Assembly: GCF_041381155.1 (NCBI RefSeq)
Contig: NC_091136.1
Span: 47,668,284 to 47,732,283 of the forward strand
Origin: Argopecten irradians
Taxonomy: Eukaryota; Mollusca; Bivalvia; Pectinida; Pectinidae
Direction: 5' to 3'
DNA: 64,000 nucleotides
Under the pieces are notes generated by a model. It worked only from the letters and a program-made list of their open reading frames with translations. It was not told the origin of the DNA and did no database searches. Below are positions 1-14,800 of the stretch, piece by piece. The first letter of the stretch is position 1. Each line of letters starts with the position of its first letter. Both the position numbers and the translations under genes were made by a program.

Positions 1-2125
1 AACAAAATTTACATATACAATATAGAGTACATTTAGTTATTACCATCTTAGTAATATAATGTGCTATTTATCTAATAGCACTTTTACACAAAGGACACCG
101 GTGATTTCCTTTATAATTATCGACTGCCATATTAAAAACTATCAAAACAACCTATGATTCTTGTTTTGGAAGACAATTTCACTCAATTATGCAATCTCCT
201 TTGACAAATCGAAATCATACTTGGATCAATGTGAATTGCTAACAGAATGGTTTTTAGCATTCTGATCCATCAGAGTTACTTCCTTTAGTTTCATTCTGTC
301 AGTACAGTCCAGGCTGTGCTTTGACAGCGTGAAACGAAGGGAGGTAACTCTGGTATATCAGAAAGGGTTTTCAAGAGGCATAAGCTCCTATCAAATTATT
401 TGAAAGATATGTCTGTTGGAAAAGGAAAGTTGGCAAATTGTGATGAAATATACAAACAGGTTCTGATGGGTCATTCTGATAAAGTTGTTTGTCACAATCA
501 GTAATGCTGCTTGGAACAGAAAGTTAAAAATTTTAGCAAGAAATTTCTTCAAAACTAGAAGAATTACCAATTTCATACAAAACTAACACTCTATTGAAAT
601 TATGCTGAATTAGTCAGGAGATGTAGCTCCAAATATCTTTCATACTACTTATTTGATTTTACAAACTTCTCCATTTTCAAACATATAAACTGTACCACAT
701 TAAATTGTGAATAACAATGATATAGAGATCCTCACATCTACCCGTACTTAACTGATTGAACAATGAAACTTCTTTATAATATGCAAAGTTGATCTTTGGA
801 CATGTATCAAAACAGGAATAGCATATATCCTGCATTCATTTGCATAAAAATATCAATGAATATTTATAGTGCCCTTGATATCATAGGAGACACAAGCCGG
901 TGTAGATTCACAACAGATCATGCTTTTTGCTGTGTTGGTGCTCAAAAAATTATACAACAAAAACATTTCATTCAAAAACAAAACTTCAGTAAAAATTTGT
1001 ATTTTTCAAGTAACAAATAAATAAATAAATATAAAAATCTTCATTTTTCAGCAAAAGTCTTCATTGCAAAATATGTAAGGAATACAGTATACTTTAGTAC
1101 TGTAGTATGCAGTGATATTAAGAAAAAAAAAACTTCAATAGGACTGTTGCTCAATGGACTCCACCAACTTAATGCTTGAAACATGTTTATTAAAAAAATG
1201 TCAACAATTAAGGTATCAGTAAGAGAATCACAGCCACAGTGCTGCCTTCCTCATTGACTACCTTCAAGTACAATGCATCCCCCTCGCTACAAACCACTGT
1301 GCTTTGGTAAGTTGTATATACACAATGTATATCTTAACAATTTGCTCCATCAACTACCTTCATGAAAAATAATTTTAAATGTTCAAGGAAAAAAAGACCC
1401 TTTTCTATCTGGTAGAAATGTCTGTAAAGATATAATTAAACCCCCCTCACTCACTATCATATATCAAGCAGAGAAGACAGACACCATTTTATAATGATTT
1501 TTTTAAAATCCTTTACTGAAATTTGTAATCAAGCATCATGTTTAAGGTTCAATCTCCAACAGGGAAATAGGATATTGGTCCTCTGTACATGTATAGTCAT
1601 TATATAGAGAGTTGGGACAGGTACCAGCAGGGAGCAGTGTTATAGAAGTGAGGGAGATGGGCAAAGAGTTAAAATAGACAATAAAACTAGTTTGTAAGAT
1701 AGCTTTTGCCTTTCAACAACAATGGATTAGTTATCTTCTCAAGTGATTTTAACAAAATATATCTTAAAATCCGGAAATATCTCTCTTTCTAGTGTACTTG
1801 AAAATAGATCATTTGTCAAAATAATTGATAAAAGTAATGACCTGTGATTCACAAACATCTGTAAATTGTACACACTGTAAGATGCACCAACAAAGTACCA
1901 AGGCTTGGTACTAAGAATTATTTAAATAGGTAACGATATTTATCCCACAATTTCAACATGCCATGGAATAACACTGCAACCAATGACACAAGTGTACTTT
2001 GCAGCATGCTTTAGGATGGCAGTCATGTAAAATTGTCAACAAAAGCAATGATGATGATGATGAAACAAATGAGTGATGAAGATGATGAGAATGACGAGTA
2101 CAAAAACCTCTCAATACTGGCCCTG
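1..2125. other. ARID4 3'UTR and downstream sequence
   Basis: No supportable exon is seen on either strand. Short open frames here (for example 796-1020 plus, 391-576 minus) have no recognisable protein features. A trinucleotide (GAT/TGA) run lies at 2046-2095 just beyond the ARID4 stop. A short inverted pair occurs around 259-350 (CAGAGTTACTTCC and GGAGGTAACTCTG), probably an old MITE end. Confidence 0.5.
1186..1191 (-). terminator. Candidate ARID4 polyadenylation signal
   Basis: On the minus strand this is AATAAA, the first canonical hexamer I find downstream of the ARID4 stop codon (about 935 bases away). A T-rich stretch follows. It would give a 3'UTR containing a (GAT)n-like run at 2046-2095. 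Confidence 0.3.
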
Positions 2126-2889
2126 TCACCGACAATATTCGGTTTCAGCTGCTGTTGATGAGTGTTGAACACCTGAAAAGAAAAGTTCATCATGTCAAAC
2201 CTAGATTAAATTAAATTATGCAATAGTCATTTCTTTTTAAAAATATTTTTGAATTGATAGAGTATTGAGTTAATTAAATGACTTAAATAGATTCATTTAT
2301 GTGCAAGATGCAAAATATAAATTTACAGATACAATCATACAATTATATCAAAATCCAAACTAACAGAGCATTCGATACCAAGTATTTAAGACTATTTAAT
2401 AACTGATCCACTACCTACTTTCTTTCCTCCGAGCTCGCTTTCTTCGCCTATCTATACAGGCCACTTCAGCTTTCAAGTTCATATACACTTTGCGTATTTC
2501 CTGGATTTTCTCCATCAAAAATGCTATTCTCTTTTCTCCCTCCAGATACTTTCCTTCCTCTGAAATCATGAAAATTTGGCCAGCATAAGATAGCAATATC
2601 ATTCAGTGTCAAAGTAAAGTATCCATGACAAAAGTCTTCTTTGTATAAAAATGATATTATGTACTCCCAAATCTACCCCTTCAATCAGGACTTATTGATC
2701 GATGTTAATCTGTTGATCTATATGAAGGAGGTTGTAAGGAGTGTAAGGATAAAGACTTACCTAGGTTGAGGTTGTACCGTGAGGGACGCGGGGAGTGAGC
2801 TGCACCAGACGAATGTGAAGATGACTTGCTGTTTGATGAAGAAGGGTCTTGACTACTTGCCCCCTCATTTCCTTCATCACTGTCACTAC
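2126..2889 (-). CDS. ARID4: ARID4 exons 21-23: conserved C-terminus
   Basis: Exon 2761-2889 gives [14 protein letters not shown] to SRYNLNL. Exon 2419-2559 gives a coiled-coil-like segment, [20 protein letters not shown], then [16 protein letters not shown], a signature of ARID4A/B C-termini. Reading straight through, the frame stops at 2411-2413. However, a good donor (GTAGGT) begins at 2418 and splices in phase to 2126-2172, ending TEYCR and stop, like the family's terminal ECR. I therefore prefer the spliced end. Exon 21 has tandem acceptors three bases apart (start 2892 or 2889), giving VGSD or GSD. Confidence 0.85.
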
Positions 2890-5800
2890 CTACTGAAGAA
2901 ATCTTTCATTAGATTCTGTTCTTACTACAAAGCAGCTGGATTAGCATAGAACCCCTTGATACTATAATCACTGTGACTATCAACTGAAGAAAATATTCAT
3001 TTAACTACACTATATCCAAAGCAACTAAATTCACATTACTTTTATCCAGGTATACTTCTATAAATATTCACAAAGAAATTAAACAATGTACAATCACCAC
3101 TCAGTATGTGCAATCACCACTCAGTAAAAGCTCCCAACATAAAGTAGAACAGAACCAATCTTGAGACAATACCATTAAATATTAGCTTCCATAATAATAA
3201 AAACCTTAACCTACCTGTAGGTTTTGATGTTTTGCGTTCAACTGTTGCTTTTGATTTTCCTTTTCTTTTCTTTTTTGTTGGTGTAGGCTCTTCAGATTCT
3301 TTCTTCCGTTTACCGAGATTTGAGGATACTGGCACATCTAAATTGCTGCTCTCAGAGCAAGCCACATTACCACTACCAACGCTGCCATCGTTTGACGACG
3401 GACTAGCATTACCATGTGGAGATTCACCACCTACGGATTGCTGTTCATTTTCAGCACTATTGTCAATATCAGATTTATTTTGAGACTCTTGTGAAGAGGA
3501 ATGATCCCGAGAAGCACACTGAGCACCATCAGAGTCGTCATGCTCTGGAGTGGTGGGTGGGGTATTGTCAAGCACAGTATTAACGGCTGAGCTATTACTA
3601 GCTTCTTTTGAAGGATCACTGTAGTTCATTCTACCACTAATCACCTCGTTTGCATTCATAAGAGCTATACCTGATAAAAGTTCAACGCCTGAAAGCATTT
3701 GCAGGTTACTGTCTAATGAGGGATTTATCACAGCTTTAGTTTTATCACTCCCTGTATCATGTGAAGATGGAGACATTGCACTTTCATTCTTGTTTTCAGC
3801 TTTAACCGAAGCACAAACTGAACTGTCCACTGATTGTTCTAATTCCCCTTCCCCACTTTCTTTGCTCTTTTTACCCTTCCCCTTATTGGGAACTTTCTCA
3901 CTTTTCACTGGTTTTACACTTTTACCCGTTTCTTTCTTTCCCACTTCTTTTTTAACATCTGGTGTTGATACTTCAGCTTCTTTTTTCTTTACTTTTTTCT
4001 TCACTTTTTTCTTCTCTCCCTCTGTTTCCTCCATAACAAACTCCCTTGCTTTATCACAAACACTGCTGATCACTTTGTCTAATGTTGACATAGCTGTCTC
4101 TGTAGATGCCTCCAGGACTTTTTCTGCAGTTGATGGTGGTTTATCCTCTTTTGCCTTTTTCTGTGGTGGTTCATATTCCATTTCAGGGGTTCCTTCAGGT
4201 AATATCACCATTTTTCTCTCTGCCATTGTCATCTTTCCTTTCTTTACTTCCTTCTTTTCCTTTTCTTTACAATCTTTCTTTTCCTTGATTTCCTTCTTTT
4301 TACCTTTGATTATTCTTTTTTCCATTTCTACAGCCTCTTGTTTCAGCTTTTCTTTCAGTTCTTTCTCAGCTTCTGCACGAAGATCAGGTAAAGTAATTTC
4401 TTCCTCATCATCCCGAAATTCATACTTATCGAAAACATTATTTGTAGGGGCCACTTTGTCAACTTTTTCTTGTTGTTTTTCTGCTTTTATAACTTCAGGT
4501 CTAATTTCTGGAGCAGGTTTGTCAATATCAACATTCAACACTTCTTTATTGTCAACTTGTTTCTCCAATACTGGTGCTATCACAGGTGGCAAATCATCAT
4601 CATTTTCAGTATTTTCTGGCACAACATTTGATGAAGTATTTTCAGCTGGTTCTTTTGAAGATTCTGAAACCTCAGTAACAACCTCTTTTTTGGTAGCAGA
4701 CTCTCCCACTTCCTCCTCTATATCCCACTTGAAGACATCTTTCTTTAACTTGTCGGAATTGTTCTCCGACGAGGAAGATCCCTGGTCTGCTGGTTCTGGT
4801 GGTGCTGGCAGATCCTCAACAGCCTCAAGCTGAGGAGCAGACTCCAAGGGGTCCGATTCTGGTTTATCTTTGTGCTCTTCTTCAGCATCAACTGGGTCAG
4901 AGGTTACAACTTCTGGGGTAGATTCCAGGGCAGCTGATTTGCTGCTTTGAGCTTTTGATTTTGGTTCTTCAGAAATATCTTTGATTTCTTTCAGAACTGG
5001 AAGTTCTGGTTCATCTGACTTCTTTTCTAGTTTTGGCATGTCTAAAGGTACATCAACATCCTTCTCCTTTTCTTTGTCTTCCTCCTCATCAAATGAATCT
5101 ACACTAGTGTCTTTCTCCAAGTCTTCCATTTCTGGAGAGCTTGCAGACATTTCTTTCTCATCTGCATCCAGATCAGACTGATCGAAATCCTCAAAATCTG
5201 AACCTGTACAAAAGACCAAAATTTACGAAATGTAAGATACAGATATTAGTATAGCAGGAAATAATTTTTATTCGCATAAATAGAATTTGTTAGAATTTCT
5301 AATCTAATTCATTCAGCAACCTCTAAGGTTCAGTCAACATATTGTGAAAGACTTAGTTCAGAAATGTTCAAAATATCCTATTTATAATCGTATTTCACGT
5401 TAGAATGTTTGTAAATGATACTAGCTGAAAACTTACGTTGCAATAAAACATTTAACATAACTTTAAAAACCAAAATTCCTGTTCATGGTAAAGTAAGAAC
5501 GTTCTCTGAATTTTGAAACTAACTTACCTTGAGAATTAACATCTGATTCAGTCACACCCGAGTTTCTCCTTGTCCTCCTCCACTTAGCTGTAAACATTAA
5601 TATAAACTTATGACCAAATTTTGTACTGACTAAATTGGTCATACTGAAGATATAAAATAATGATGCTAAGGTTCAATAGTAACTGTAGTTTGAAGAAAAT
5701 AAAAATACAAATAAGTTTGAGATAGATCACTTTGTATATTTTGTGAGCTGTGACAAACTTAATTAAATGACCAAAATACAACTAGTCTATTTGTCAGCCA

Positions 5801-8800
5801 TTTTGATTTTCTGATCAGTTCCAACATCAAACATGTATTACATGCGGAGAAAAAGAGATAAACAATTTGTTTACAGATGACTTGACAAACCAAAAATCAT
5901 GGATCACAGCAAGATGATGGACAGTTTAAGAAAACCACTTTAAGCTCCAACAGATCAAAAAAAGATTGAATTAGATTCAGTTACATCTCTTTTACAGTCA
6001 TATACTTACGTGGTAATCCGTCCATGACTTTGAATTCCACACTATTAGATCTGGTAGGTCTGGACTTAGGTTTTGTACTAGATGCTGGAGATCTGGCCTT
6101 GACAGGAGCAGGTCTTGGCTCGACTACAGATGCTGGCTTTGGTGGGCTGGGCTGTACTGGGGAAGGACCAGGTCGGCCTCTCTTCTTGTTGATCATCTGC
6201 AACTATAGCAATTTAAAAACATGCTTGTCAAAATGATTTATTGCGTTGAGAAAATACTGAAAAATTAAAATTATAATGATACATTAAACAGACATTTGCC
6301 AATAGGTTGACATTCATTTAGCCCTATGGTTGGTTGATAGTTCATTTCTATTATAACACCTGAAAGTTATATGTGCCGTAACTGGGCAAAAATTGTTGGC
6401 ATGTTAATTTTTCTTCATTAACCTATTGAAAACCATAAGATTTGATGAATTAAACAGTGAAAATCATTCAAATGAGTTCAGATGCCTTATAAATGTTGGT
6501 TACAAAACAGAAAAAATTATGTACTGTAAAATTGCTGTTTTTTATGCCTTATGCATGATCAGATGGAAACTTTCTTGCAGAAATCACTTTACAATTACTA
6601 AATACACTACAAATTGTGAAAATTGTAGATCACATATTGGCTTCATGGTCTGACCTTCGGTACTCATTTCTATAGATGTACATATAATGATTTTTGGCAG
6701 TACTGCTAAAATCATTTTCTGCTCATATTTGTATTTGTAAAATCCAAATCAATCTATCGAAAATACTGTAATTTTCAGGATGTTAGTAGTTTTTGGTCAT
6801 GCATAAGATATTAAAAGCTTATCTTGATTCGCGAGTATGAAAAATACGGTACATATAACTTTAAACCACATGATTGACTTTATATATACTCCCCATTAAC
6901 CTGTCGGCATAACATTGGAACATTGGTACATTGGGTTAAAGAAATCCCTATAGTTCTCTATCTTAAAAGATCTCTATAAAGATATACAAAGTTTAGTGCT
7001 TATCCAGTGTAACCTACTGTAGAAGAGATATTTTTAACACACCTGCGGTTTAGATGACTTTGGTGAACAATCCTTCACTTTCTTGTCAGAGTCTGGTCTA
7101 TTGATGACATGCACGATGCGCTCAGGCTTTATCCACTCATCATACCTTTAACACAACAGAGAAGAGTTATAATGAAACAAATCAGTATTGATCTATATAG
7201 GAATGGGTATGGGACACTTTTGCTGAAGCTTTGAGTTGTTCAAAGTCAAACTGAGCAAGATAAAATGTATGGTGTGTAATAATTAATCTAATAAGGTCTT
7301 TAGCTCATTTTTACTGGTTTAACTGTTTCGAGTCCTGTAATAAGCAACACCATTGCAGCACTAACCTCATATTCCAACCTGCATAATGTACCAAGTATTG
7401 AACTTGTGAACTGTCCAGACCTGCTTCTACAACCTGTAACAGACAAACATCAACCTTTTACTAAACATAGCCTTACTTCCTGCTCTATATCTATGATAAT
7501 ATTGGTTTTCAGAGAGAAAAATTCAATGAAGATACAACTTTTTTTCCCCAATTTGTTCAGCACAAATGATAAAATTCTGATGCTTACCTTACACAAGGTA
7601 AGCTGTTTTATAATGTATTATTCAGACAATTTTTGACTGCTAGTTAAATTATTTTTTCTATCAAATAATTTCTATTATTATTATGCTTCTAACGTGAAAA
7701 CAAAAACATTCATACCTTTGCATCGTAAACTTTCTGATTTCTGCCTCTTCCATAGCGAACCTGAAGTCTGGTACCATTTGGATATTCTGCATTTATGTCA
7801 GTTTTACTTTCCACTTCTTCAGACCTTAAAAGAATATATCAAGAATTCATAATGCCGCATAATATATGATGTCTTTAAATTGATAAATGGCAAAAACATC
7901 ACGACTAACTACTTTTCATACAAATTTATCAAACCTTGAATATTCAATTTGCACAACTGATCTAGTTCGTCATTCACTAAATGCTATTTTCTTTATCTGT
8001 AGGGTATAGATCTTGATTAAAGAATAATTTAGTAATCTTTATAGATAGAGATATAGGCTATGAGTTGAGATAACTTGATACCAATCTTTGATGGAATGGC
8101 ACATATATGTATATTAGAAACATCCATAAGGCAGATTTTTATGGATTCCTTCTTATACCATATAATGTAACTCATTTATTTGATATCGTTACAATAATAT
8201 ACTATCACTCACCACTTCTTGTCTGATTCCGTCTCGCCACTTTCCTCGTCATCATCCTGTGATTTCTCTGGCCTGCTATCCTTGTTATCTTTCTTTGAAG
8301 ACCCACCTTCACCATCATTATCCTCCTTCTTAGCTTCCTTCTTTTGTGTTCCTTTTGGCTTATCAGACTCACTTCCCTCATCATCTACCTTGGCTTTCTT
8401 CCCTTCTTTCTTCACTGATTTGGGTTTCTCAATTTCCATAGCTTCCTCTTCTGCTTTGGCTGCTTTCTTCATTTCCTTTCTAGTGATTTTCACTTCTTTT
8501 TTCTCCTCTTTCTTTTCCTCCTTCTTCTCTTTCTTTTCATCTTTATTAACTAATTTAGCTTTTGGCTTACTTTCCTTGTCAGCAGGCTTCTCCTTTTTGG
8601 TCTCCTCCTCTTTACAAGTATCATCATCTTTTGTATCCATATCTTTCTCATCTTTTCTCATCGAGCGCCTTCGCACAATCTATTGAAAAACAATATAGTA
8701 TAGTAACTCTACAGTTTTAAGGTTTAAAACTAGAAATGTCTACATGAATGGATGGAACAGAACACAAATGGGTAACTGTATATTCCCTCTCACACCATTT

Positions 8801-11800
8801 CTTAGTTGGGACATACCAATTCAATAATTACACCAAATTAACAAATTAGGAAGTGTTCCAAAACCTTTTCTCAAAATTTAAACTTACCAACTTTTACATA
8901 CAATCAATATACAATGTATTAAGAACAAACCTTTTTCTCTTGAGGAATTTTCTCCTTTGTCTTCTCCTTCTCTTCATTTGCCTTTTCCTTCTGTTGATCT
9001 GCTAGCATCTCTTTTTTGGCCTTCTTATCTTCTTCTTTTTCCTTTTTAACAGTCTTTGCTGTCTTTTTAGCACTATCAGGATCCTTCTTTACTGGCTCTT
9101 TCTTCACAATTTTCTTTGGCGTTGAATCATCTTTTTCAACCTTTTTCTCCTTCTGAACATTCACTTCTTCTTTCTTAACTTTCTCGTCTGTCTTTGGTGT
9201 TGTTTCGTGCCTCATGATTCGCTTTACAGGTGAACGCTCCCGTTTTACAACTGTTTCCAGAGGTTCTTTCCCTTCAATCTCTCCTGTATCCGACTCTGGC
9301 TTTTCATCAGATTCCTTCAATTGAAACAAAGGCAAATAAACAAATATATAAATACAATGAAAATATTGGTGTCTGTACTATTTCAGCATTCAGTGTTCTC
9401 CCCAAGCCCTTTCCGCGTAACGGTCCCGTTACGTGGAAATTTTGAGCCGTTGCACGGAAATATCATCTGTAGCGCACTTTCAGCCTCCCATTGCACATCA
9501 ATAAATCAGACCCCCATTTTCTCTAAGTAGGTCTACTGAAAATAAACCTCATAATAAATCCCTCCTGCTACCTGACAAGTAGTACTCTTATAAATTTACA
9601 ATGTCTGTCATGCCGCTATGCCATGTGGTTGGGTCCATTTTTAAGACCGTGACAGTGTTGATTACTTGTGATCCGCAGGGGTGTCCTGCCATATTGTACT
9701 GTTAAATTGCATTGATAAGTAAACAAAAGAGGTGTGACTACTCCCTAACCAACACCTCACTTGTTCTATTTAGCAGTCTGGGGATATAGGTCAGCTAGAG
9801 AGAGGAGAAATCACTGATCAAATCACTTTCAATCATGTGAGCTATGCAACGTAACAGAAGTAGGCAGCACATCGGCAGTTTAGGCAACAAACTGACACCT
9901 TTTCAACAGATGTTTTGATTATAGCTAGTGAGCATCATCCCAAAAACAAACACTACTTGCCATTGTAAATGATTTACTCACGTTTTTAATGTCAAAATAG
10001 GCATATACCGCTGAAAGATGCCACAAACTTTGCAACCGAAATGGCCGCCATTTTGGTGTTAGGTAATTGTAATAATGGAGCCAGATCGATGGGTATAAGA
10101 AATCCGGATTTGAAAAAAAATCCAAAATTTGTAATTTGTAAATTTTAAGCATAATTGGATGATAAGAAACATATTGTGATGGAATTGGGGGCATAATCCC
10201 ATAATTATCTAGAACTGTGAAACACATTAAAATAATCTTAATTTAAAAATTTAAATAATTCTAATAATTTTTAAATGCAATTAATCTGAATTCAGTAAAT
10301 GTGATAGTGAGATAAAATGTTAATATTTCTTGTTATTCTAATTTTTATTATAACACTAGGCCATTAAAATTAAATTGCGGCACAAAAAAATTATTCGCGC
10401 TGCGCCGCGCAGTTTGCAACGGGAAAAAATAACCATTGCACAGTGAAAAAATCCTGGGGAGAACACTGAGCATTGAATAAAATATCATCGATCATTGTGA
10501 TATCATGTAAGTGCACTAAATTACAATCACCTATAGATTAATACAATGTTGCAATTTTTTTGTTCACTTAAATTAATTTGAATTCAAATCAAGTGGTAGA
10601 CTATCATCAATTCACGTATAGTGCAGCTACAAAATGTCAGTATTCCTTCAGTGTATATAGCATATGTAAAGAATTAAACAGAAATTATATTCCCTCCATG
10701 AGCATTACCTTGCAATCTTCCTTCTTCAGCGGAGTTTTGTCCTTCTTCTCTGGTTCCTTTTTGAAAGGTACATGAATTCCCCTTCCAGAGTGACTTCTAC
10801 TCCTCCCAGGTCGACTAATAGTCCCCATAGAACTGCCAAGTTTGCGATAAAAGTCCTCGAATGCATGAAGATACTTCTTGTATGCATTCTTTATTTGGTG
10901 AGAAGCAGTGTTTGAAGGAGGAAGATTCATCTTTGCATAAACACCTCGCCATTTCAACTGGTTTGTCACCTAGAAAAAAAAAACCCATTAACTTGTGAAC
11001 AAAAATAAATATTAATCTATTGGCATAATGCTGTTTAGAAAATAACTACTAAAACTAATGAATCCTTCATTAAAAATAAATTCAATTTGGATCAAAGGAA
11101 AAGGTTGTTAATATTAAATTCATTATTTTGTTAAAGGAGCAAATCCAATATTATATTTCCAACAAAAACAGCCTTAAATGCAAATTTCACACACCTTATT
11201 GTATCCACCAATGTTCTGTACAACTTTGAAAAGCTTGTACAAATTCAGGTCCTTATTTCCCAGAGTTGGTCCTTTGTTGATCGGTGTGCCTGTTGATATA
11301 CAAAACAGCTGATCATGTCATCAAAGTAAAATTTGAAGAAATATTTACTTCAGCTTTACATCTATGAAAAGATCCATAGTTATCAGTCACAAAGCATAAA
11401 CATTTCACTTTTGGACAAATAAGTTACAGAGACTCCACTTTATCGAATAACGGTTATTCAAATATTTCTGTTATTTGTTAGTGTTTCCCACAGGAAAAAA
11501 AAGGGCATGGTGCTGGGTTTTGAAAAGGGCACCTTGACCGCGATAAATAACCATCAGAGGGGCACAAAGGTTATATCGACAACTTCCAATACAAGGGGAA
11601 ATCTTTAAAACTGTCTTGTTGTTTATTTAATTCTGGTTCAACTAAATATCATTTAAATGCTTTAAACTCTCTGTGTTGCTAAGTAATATCAGGACATCTA
11701 TTTAATTATTCTGAGTGAAAAAAATGATTTTGAAAATTGTAATCTGCAGATCATATGATCATGACTATAATTGATTCACAATAAAGATCTAAATTTCATT

Positions 11801-14800
11801 TATATTAATTAAAAGAATGGGAAAATTCAAAATGTATTCCTTTATTTCAATCCAATTACCTTCATTTTAATATATATCTTTATTTAAATATTAAAAATAC
11901 TGTATTGATTTGAATAAGATAACATGTTTCATAATAATTGACAATTAATTAAAACAATGTTCTAAATTTACAAGAACTAAATTAAGAAAATACAGATAAG
12001 TGTTAGAGTAGTATGCAAAATATTTGGTATCGATCGTCAGGCCTTTTCTCAAACAGACTCACGTGTTGATCTAACGTAAACAAGAATCTAAATATTGGAA
12101 CATTCTTTTGTTATTAAACAATTAAAATCGATTTATAACTTCGAAAATAATTACTTTTTGTTCGTTTTAAGTGTAAACAATTTATGTATTGATCAAATGA
12201 AGGAAACGATGTTGCCTGTTCACATGCATATGTATGTAGGGGGTCAGACGGAGGTGCAAAACGCCATCTCTGCCTATTTGAATACTCCGGTTATTAGAAT
12301 ATTTTCTTCTGGAAAATGACTTATTCAAATTAGCGGAATGCTCTGTATTAAGAAACACCAATACAATGGTTTATTTTATCATGTAATCAAGAAACTTTAT
12401 CCGATATATTTTAATGCATAACAGGGTCTTAATTTGTTGAATTTGTATCTATAACTTCTTCATTGTACTATTATGAAGTACAATATAACCTCGCAAACTC
12501 GACCCTTATTTAATCCAGATTGCTGTGTGTTCTGGCGTAATTGTATGGATATTTCCTTGGTCCCTGTGAGCAGCTTAGATAAGTTATATGTAAATATGTT
12601 GAATGACCTTACCTCTATCATCCATAAACTTGTAAAGCTGGGCTACAAATCTGTCCTTTTCTTCACTTGGTTCATCATCAGAAGACTATAAATGAAAGGT
12701 AGAAAATGAATATTATCAAGTGTTCAAACAATTTTATGTCATCTTCTTTCATGAGCAAATGAAGTCTCAAGAGAATGATACCATTTGAATTTGAAACAAT
12801 TAAAAACATCATTTTTCAAAATGTAGGTTTCTTCAACCAACTAAAACATACCTCTTCATCATCTGTAATCTCTTCTTCATCTGTTCCAAGCAGTTCATCT
12901 CTTTCCCATGATGTTGGAAGATCTTGATTGTCATAGTAGGCGATGCATTTCTCAAATGCTATATCATAAACACAAAAAGATCATCAGTGATTTGGTCAAT
13001 TGAGAATGCTTGTTGAAGCATCTAAGTGAGGCATAGGATATGTACCAACCCATAAAGTGAAATTCCATGATTTTAAGTAGAGTAAATATAACAGTAACAG
13101 TAATGTAACACACCTGCTTTCAATGTTTTGTCTTCATTCTTCTGGACAGTGTCCTTGGTAAACTCCTTCATGTCTTTACGAGCAATGGAGTAACTGAAAT
13201 CAAACAGAATTTATAAAGTGACACAAGATTCAAATTAATCTAATAATTTGTATACTATTTACTTTCCCACTGCGGAAAGCCAAACTGAATCCACTGCACT
13301 CAATACATGTTATTTCCAAATAACATAAATTTGGTTCTTGTGATATCAATAAATTGATGATAACATAAATGCAACAGAGATAGATAACACTTGATGGCTA
13401 TTCTCTAACCTAGATCATTCTGTAATATCTAAATCAAATATATATCTGTTCATCAAAAATTCTAGTTTAGCAATGAAAATATTTCAAGCAACTTACAATT
13501 TCCCATCCTTGAATGATTTGAGGAGTAGGTGATCCTTGGTGCGTAGTTCAGTGGTGTGGGCATCAGGCAGAACCACAAGTACAGGAACTTGTTGTTTACG
13601 CTTGTCTCCCATCTCGGCCAACATCACCTTCCCAACTAGGTTTTGTAGTCTGCCCTTATACGCAGCACGTTTAGGAATACTTTCGTCTGAACTTGTATCA
13701 TCTTCTTCATCATTCCTGATACATAGCAAGCTGACATTTTACATACAGACAACTTACTTCCTATATAATTCAGGAAAGTCCAGAATGTTTGTAACATATG
13801 TCATCATCAACTCGAGGCATAACTAAAGGTTAGTATTATTTGATGAATCTAAATAAATGAAGAGCTTAGAAATTAAGATTTCTTTTGCATAAGTCTTTAA
13901 AGAGTCAAAGTTACCATGTCTGCCTATCACTGTCATTATTATCTATTAAGTAGAAATTTGTTTAAAGTTCAGATCCAATACCCTCAATCACAGCTTCAGA
14001 TTCAAATGAAATACAACTATATGAATTCAGAAATGAATACTGCACATTACTCAACCAACGTTTTAATCATTTTTTGAAAAAAGTTCTTATAGCATACCCC
14101 ATGCTGTGCCTTCCTCCACGCTTGCCACTTTTGCTGTGCATGACAGGTGTTCCAAAGTGTTCTGGGTGAGACAGTGGAAGATTATCCAAGGTCTGAAACA
14201 AAGGAAAGTTCTTTATTAAATCACAACAAATGAAAAAGACACATCTGAACAAATATAACATACTAATTTTGACACCACCTACAATGGCTTTTTTGTATTT
14301 TTTTTTTTTTTTTGCATTGTTTACTACTAAAAGACTTGACAGATTTGATACTGATCAATTTTGAAAGTGTCCCATAGTTATAAAATTGAGATGAAACTTT
14401 GTTAAAGGGAGAACAATTGATATAAGAAAGGTAAAACAATAGTTATCAACTGCTTGAATGCAAGTTCTTACCCATGTGTATTTTCATAATTTTCCCTTAC
14501 AAGATGACCAAAGTGTAAAAATATATTGTAATGACATACCTCACTTTCAATGAAATGTTTTTCTCCTTTCAAACATAATTGTGTTCTTCTGAGTGTTTTC
14601 TCATCACCATCATTGAACACTGCAATAAAAAAATGATCAAGTCATGAATGGGAGAAATTAATATCAGAACATTCAAAGTATCAATAGAAAAGTGAGTCTA
14701 TATTTGGTATTAGTGCTGAAACGGTTAGTAGTTTTTGTAATCGATTATTGGGTCACATGTAAGTGATTACTAATCAATTAATCACTTGAATTGAAGGCAG

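Noticed and set aside
3790..4833. 347-codon plus-strand frame rich in Ser and Phe
   Set aside because: It is the antisense shadow of the Lys/Glu/Ser-rich ARID4 exon 3215-5203.
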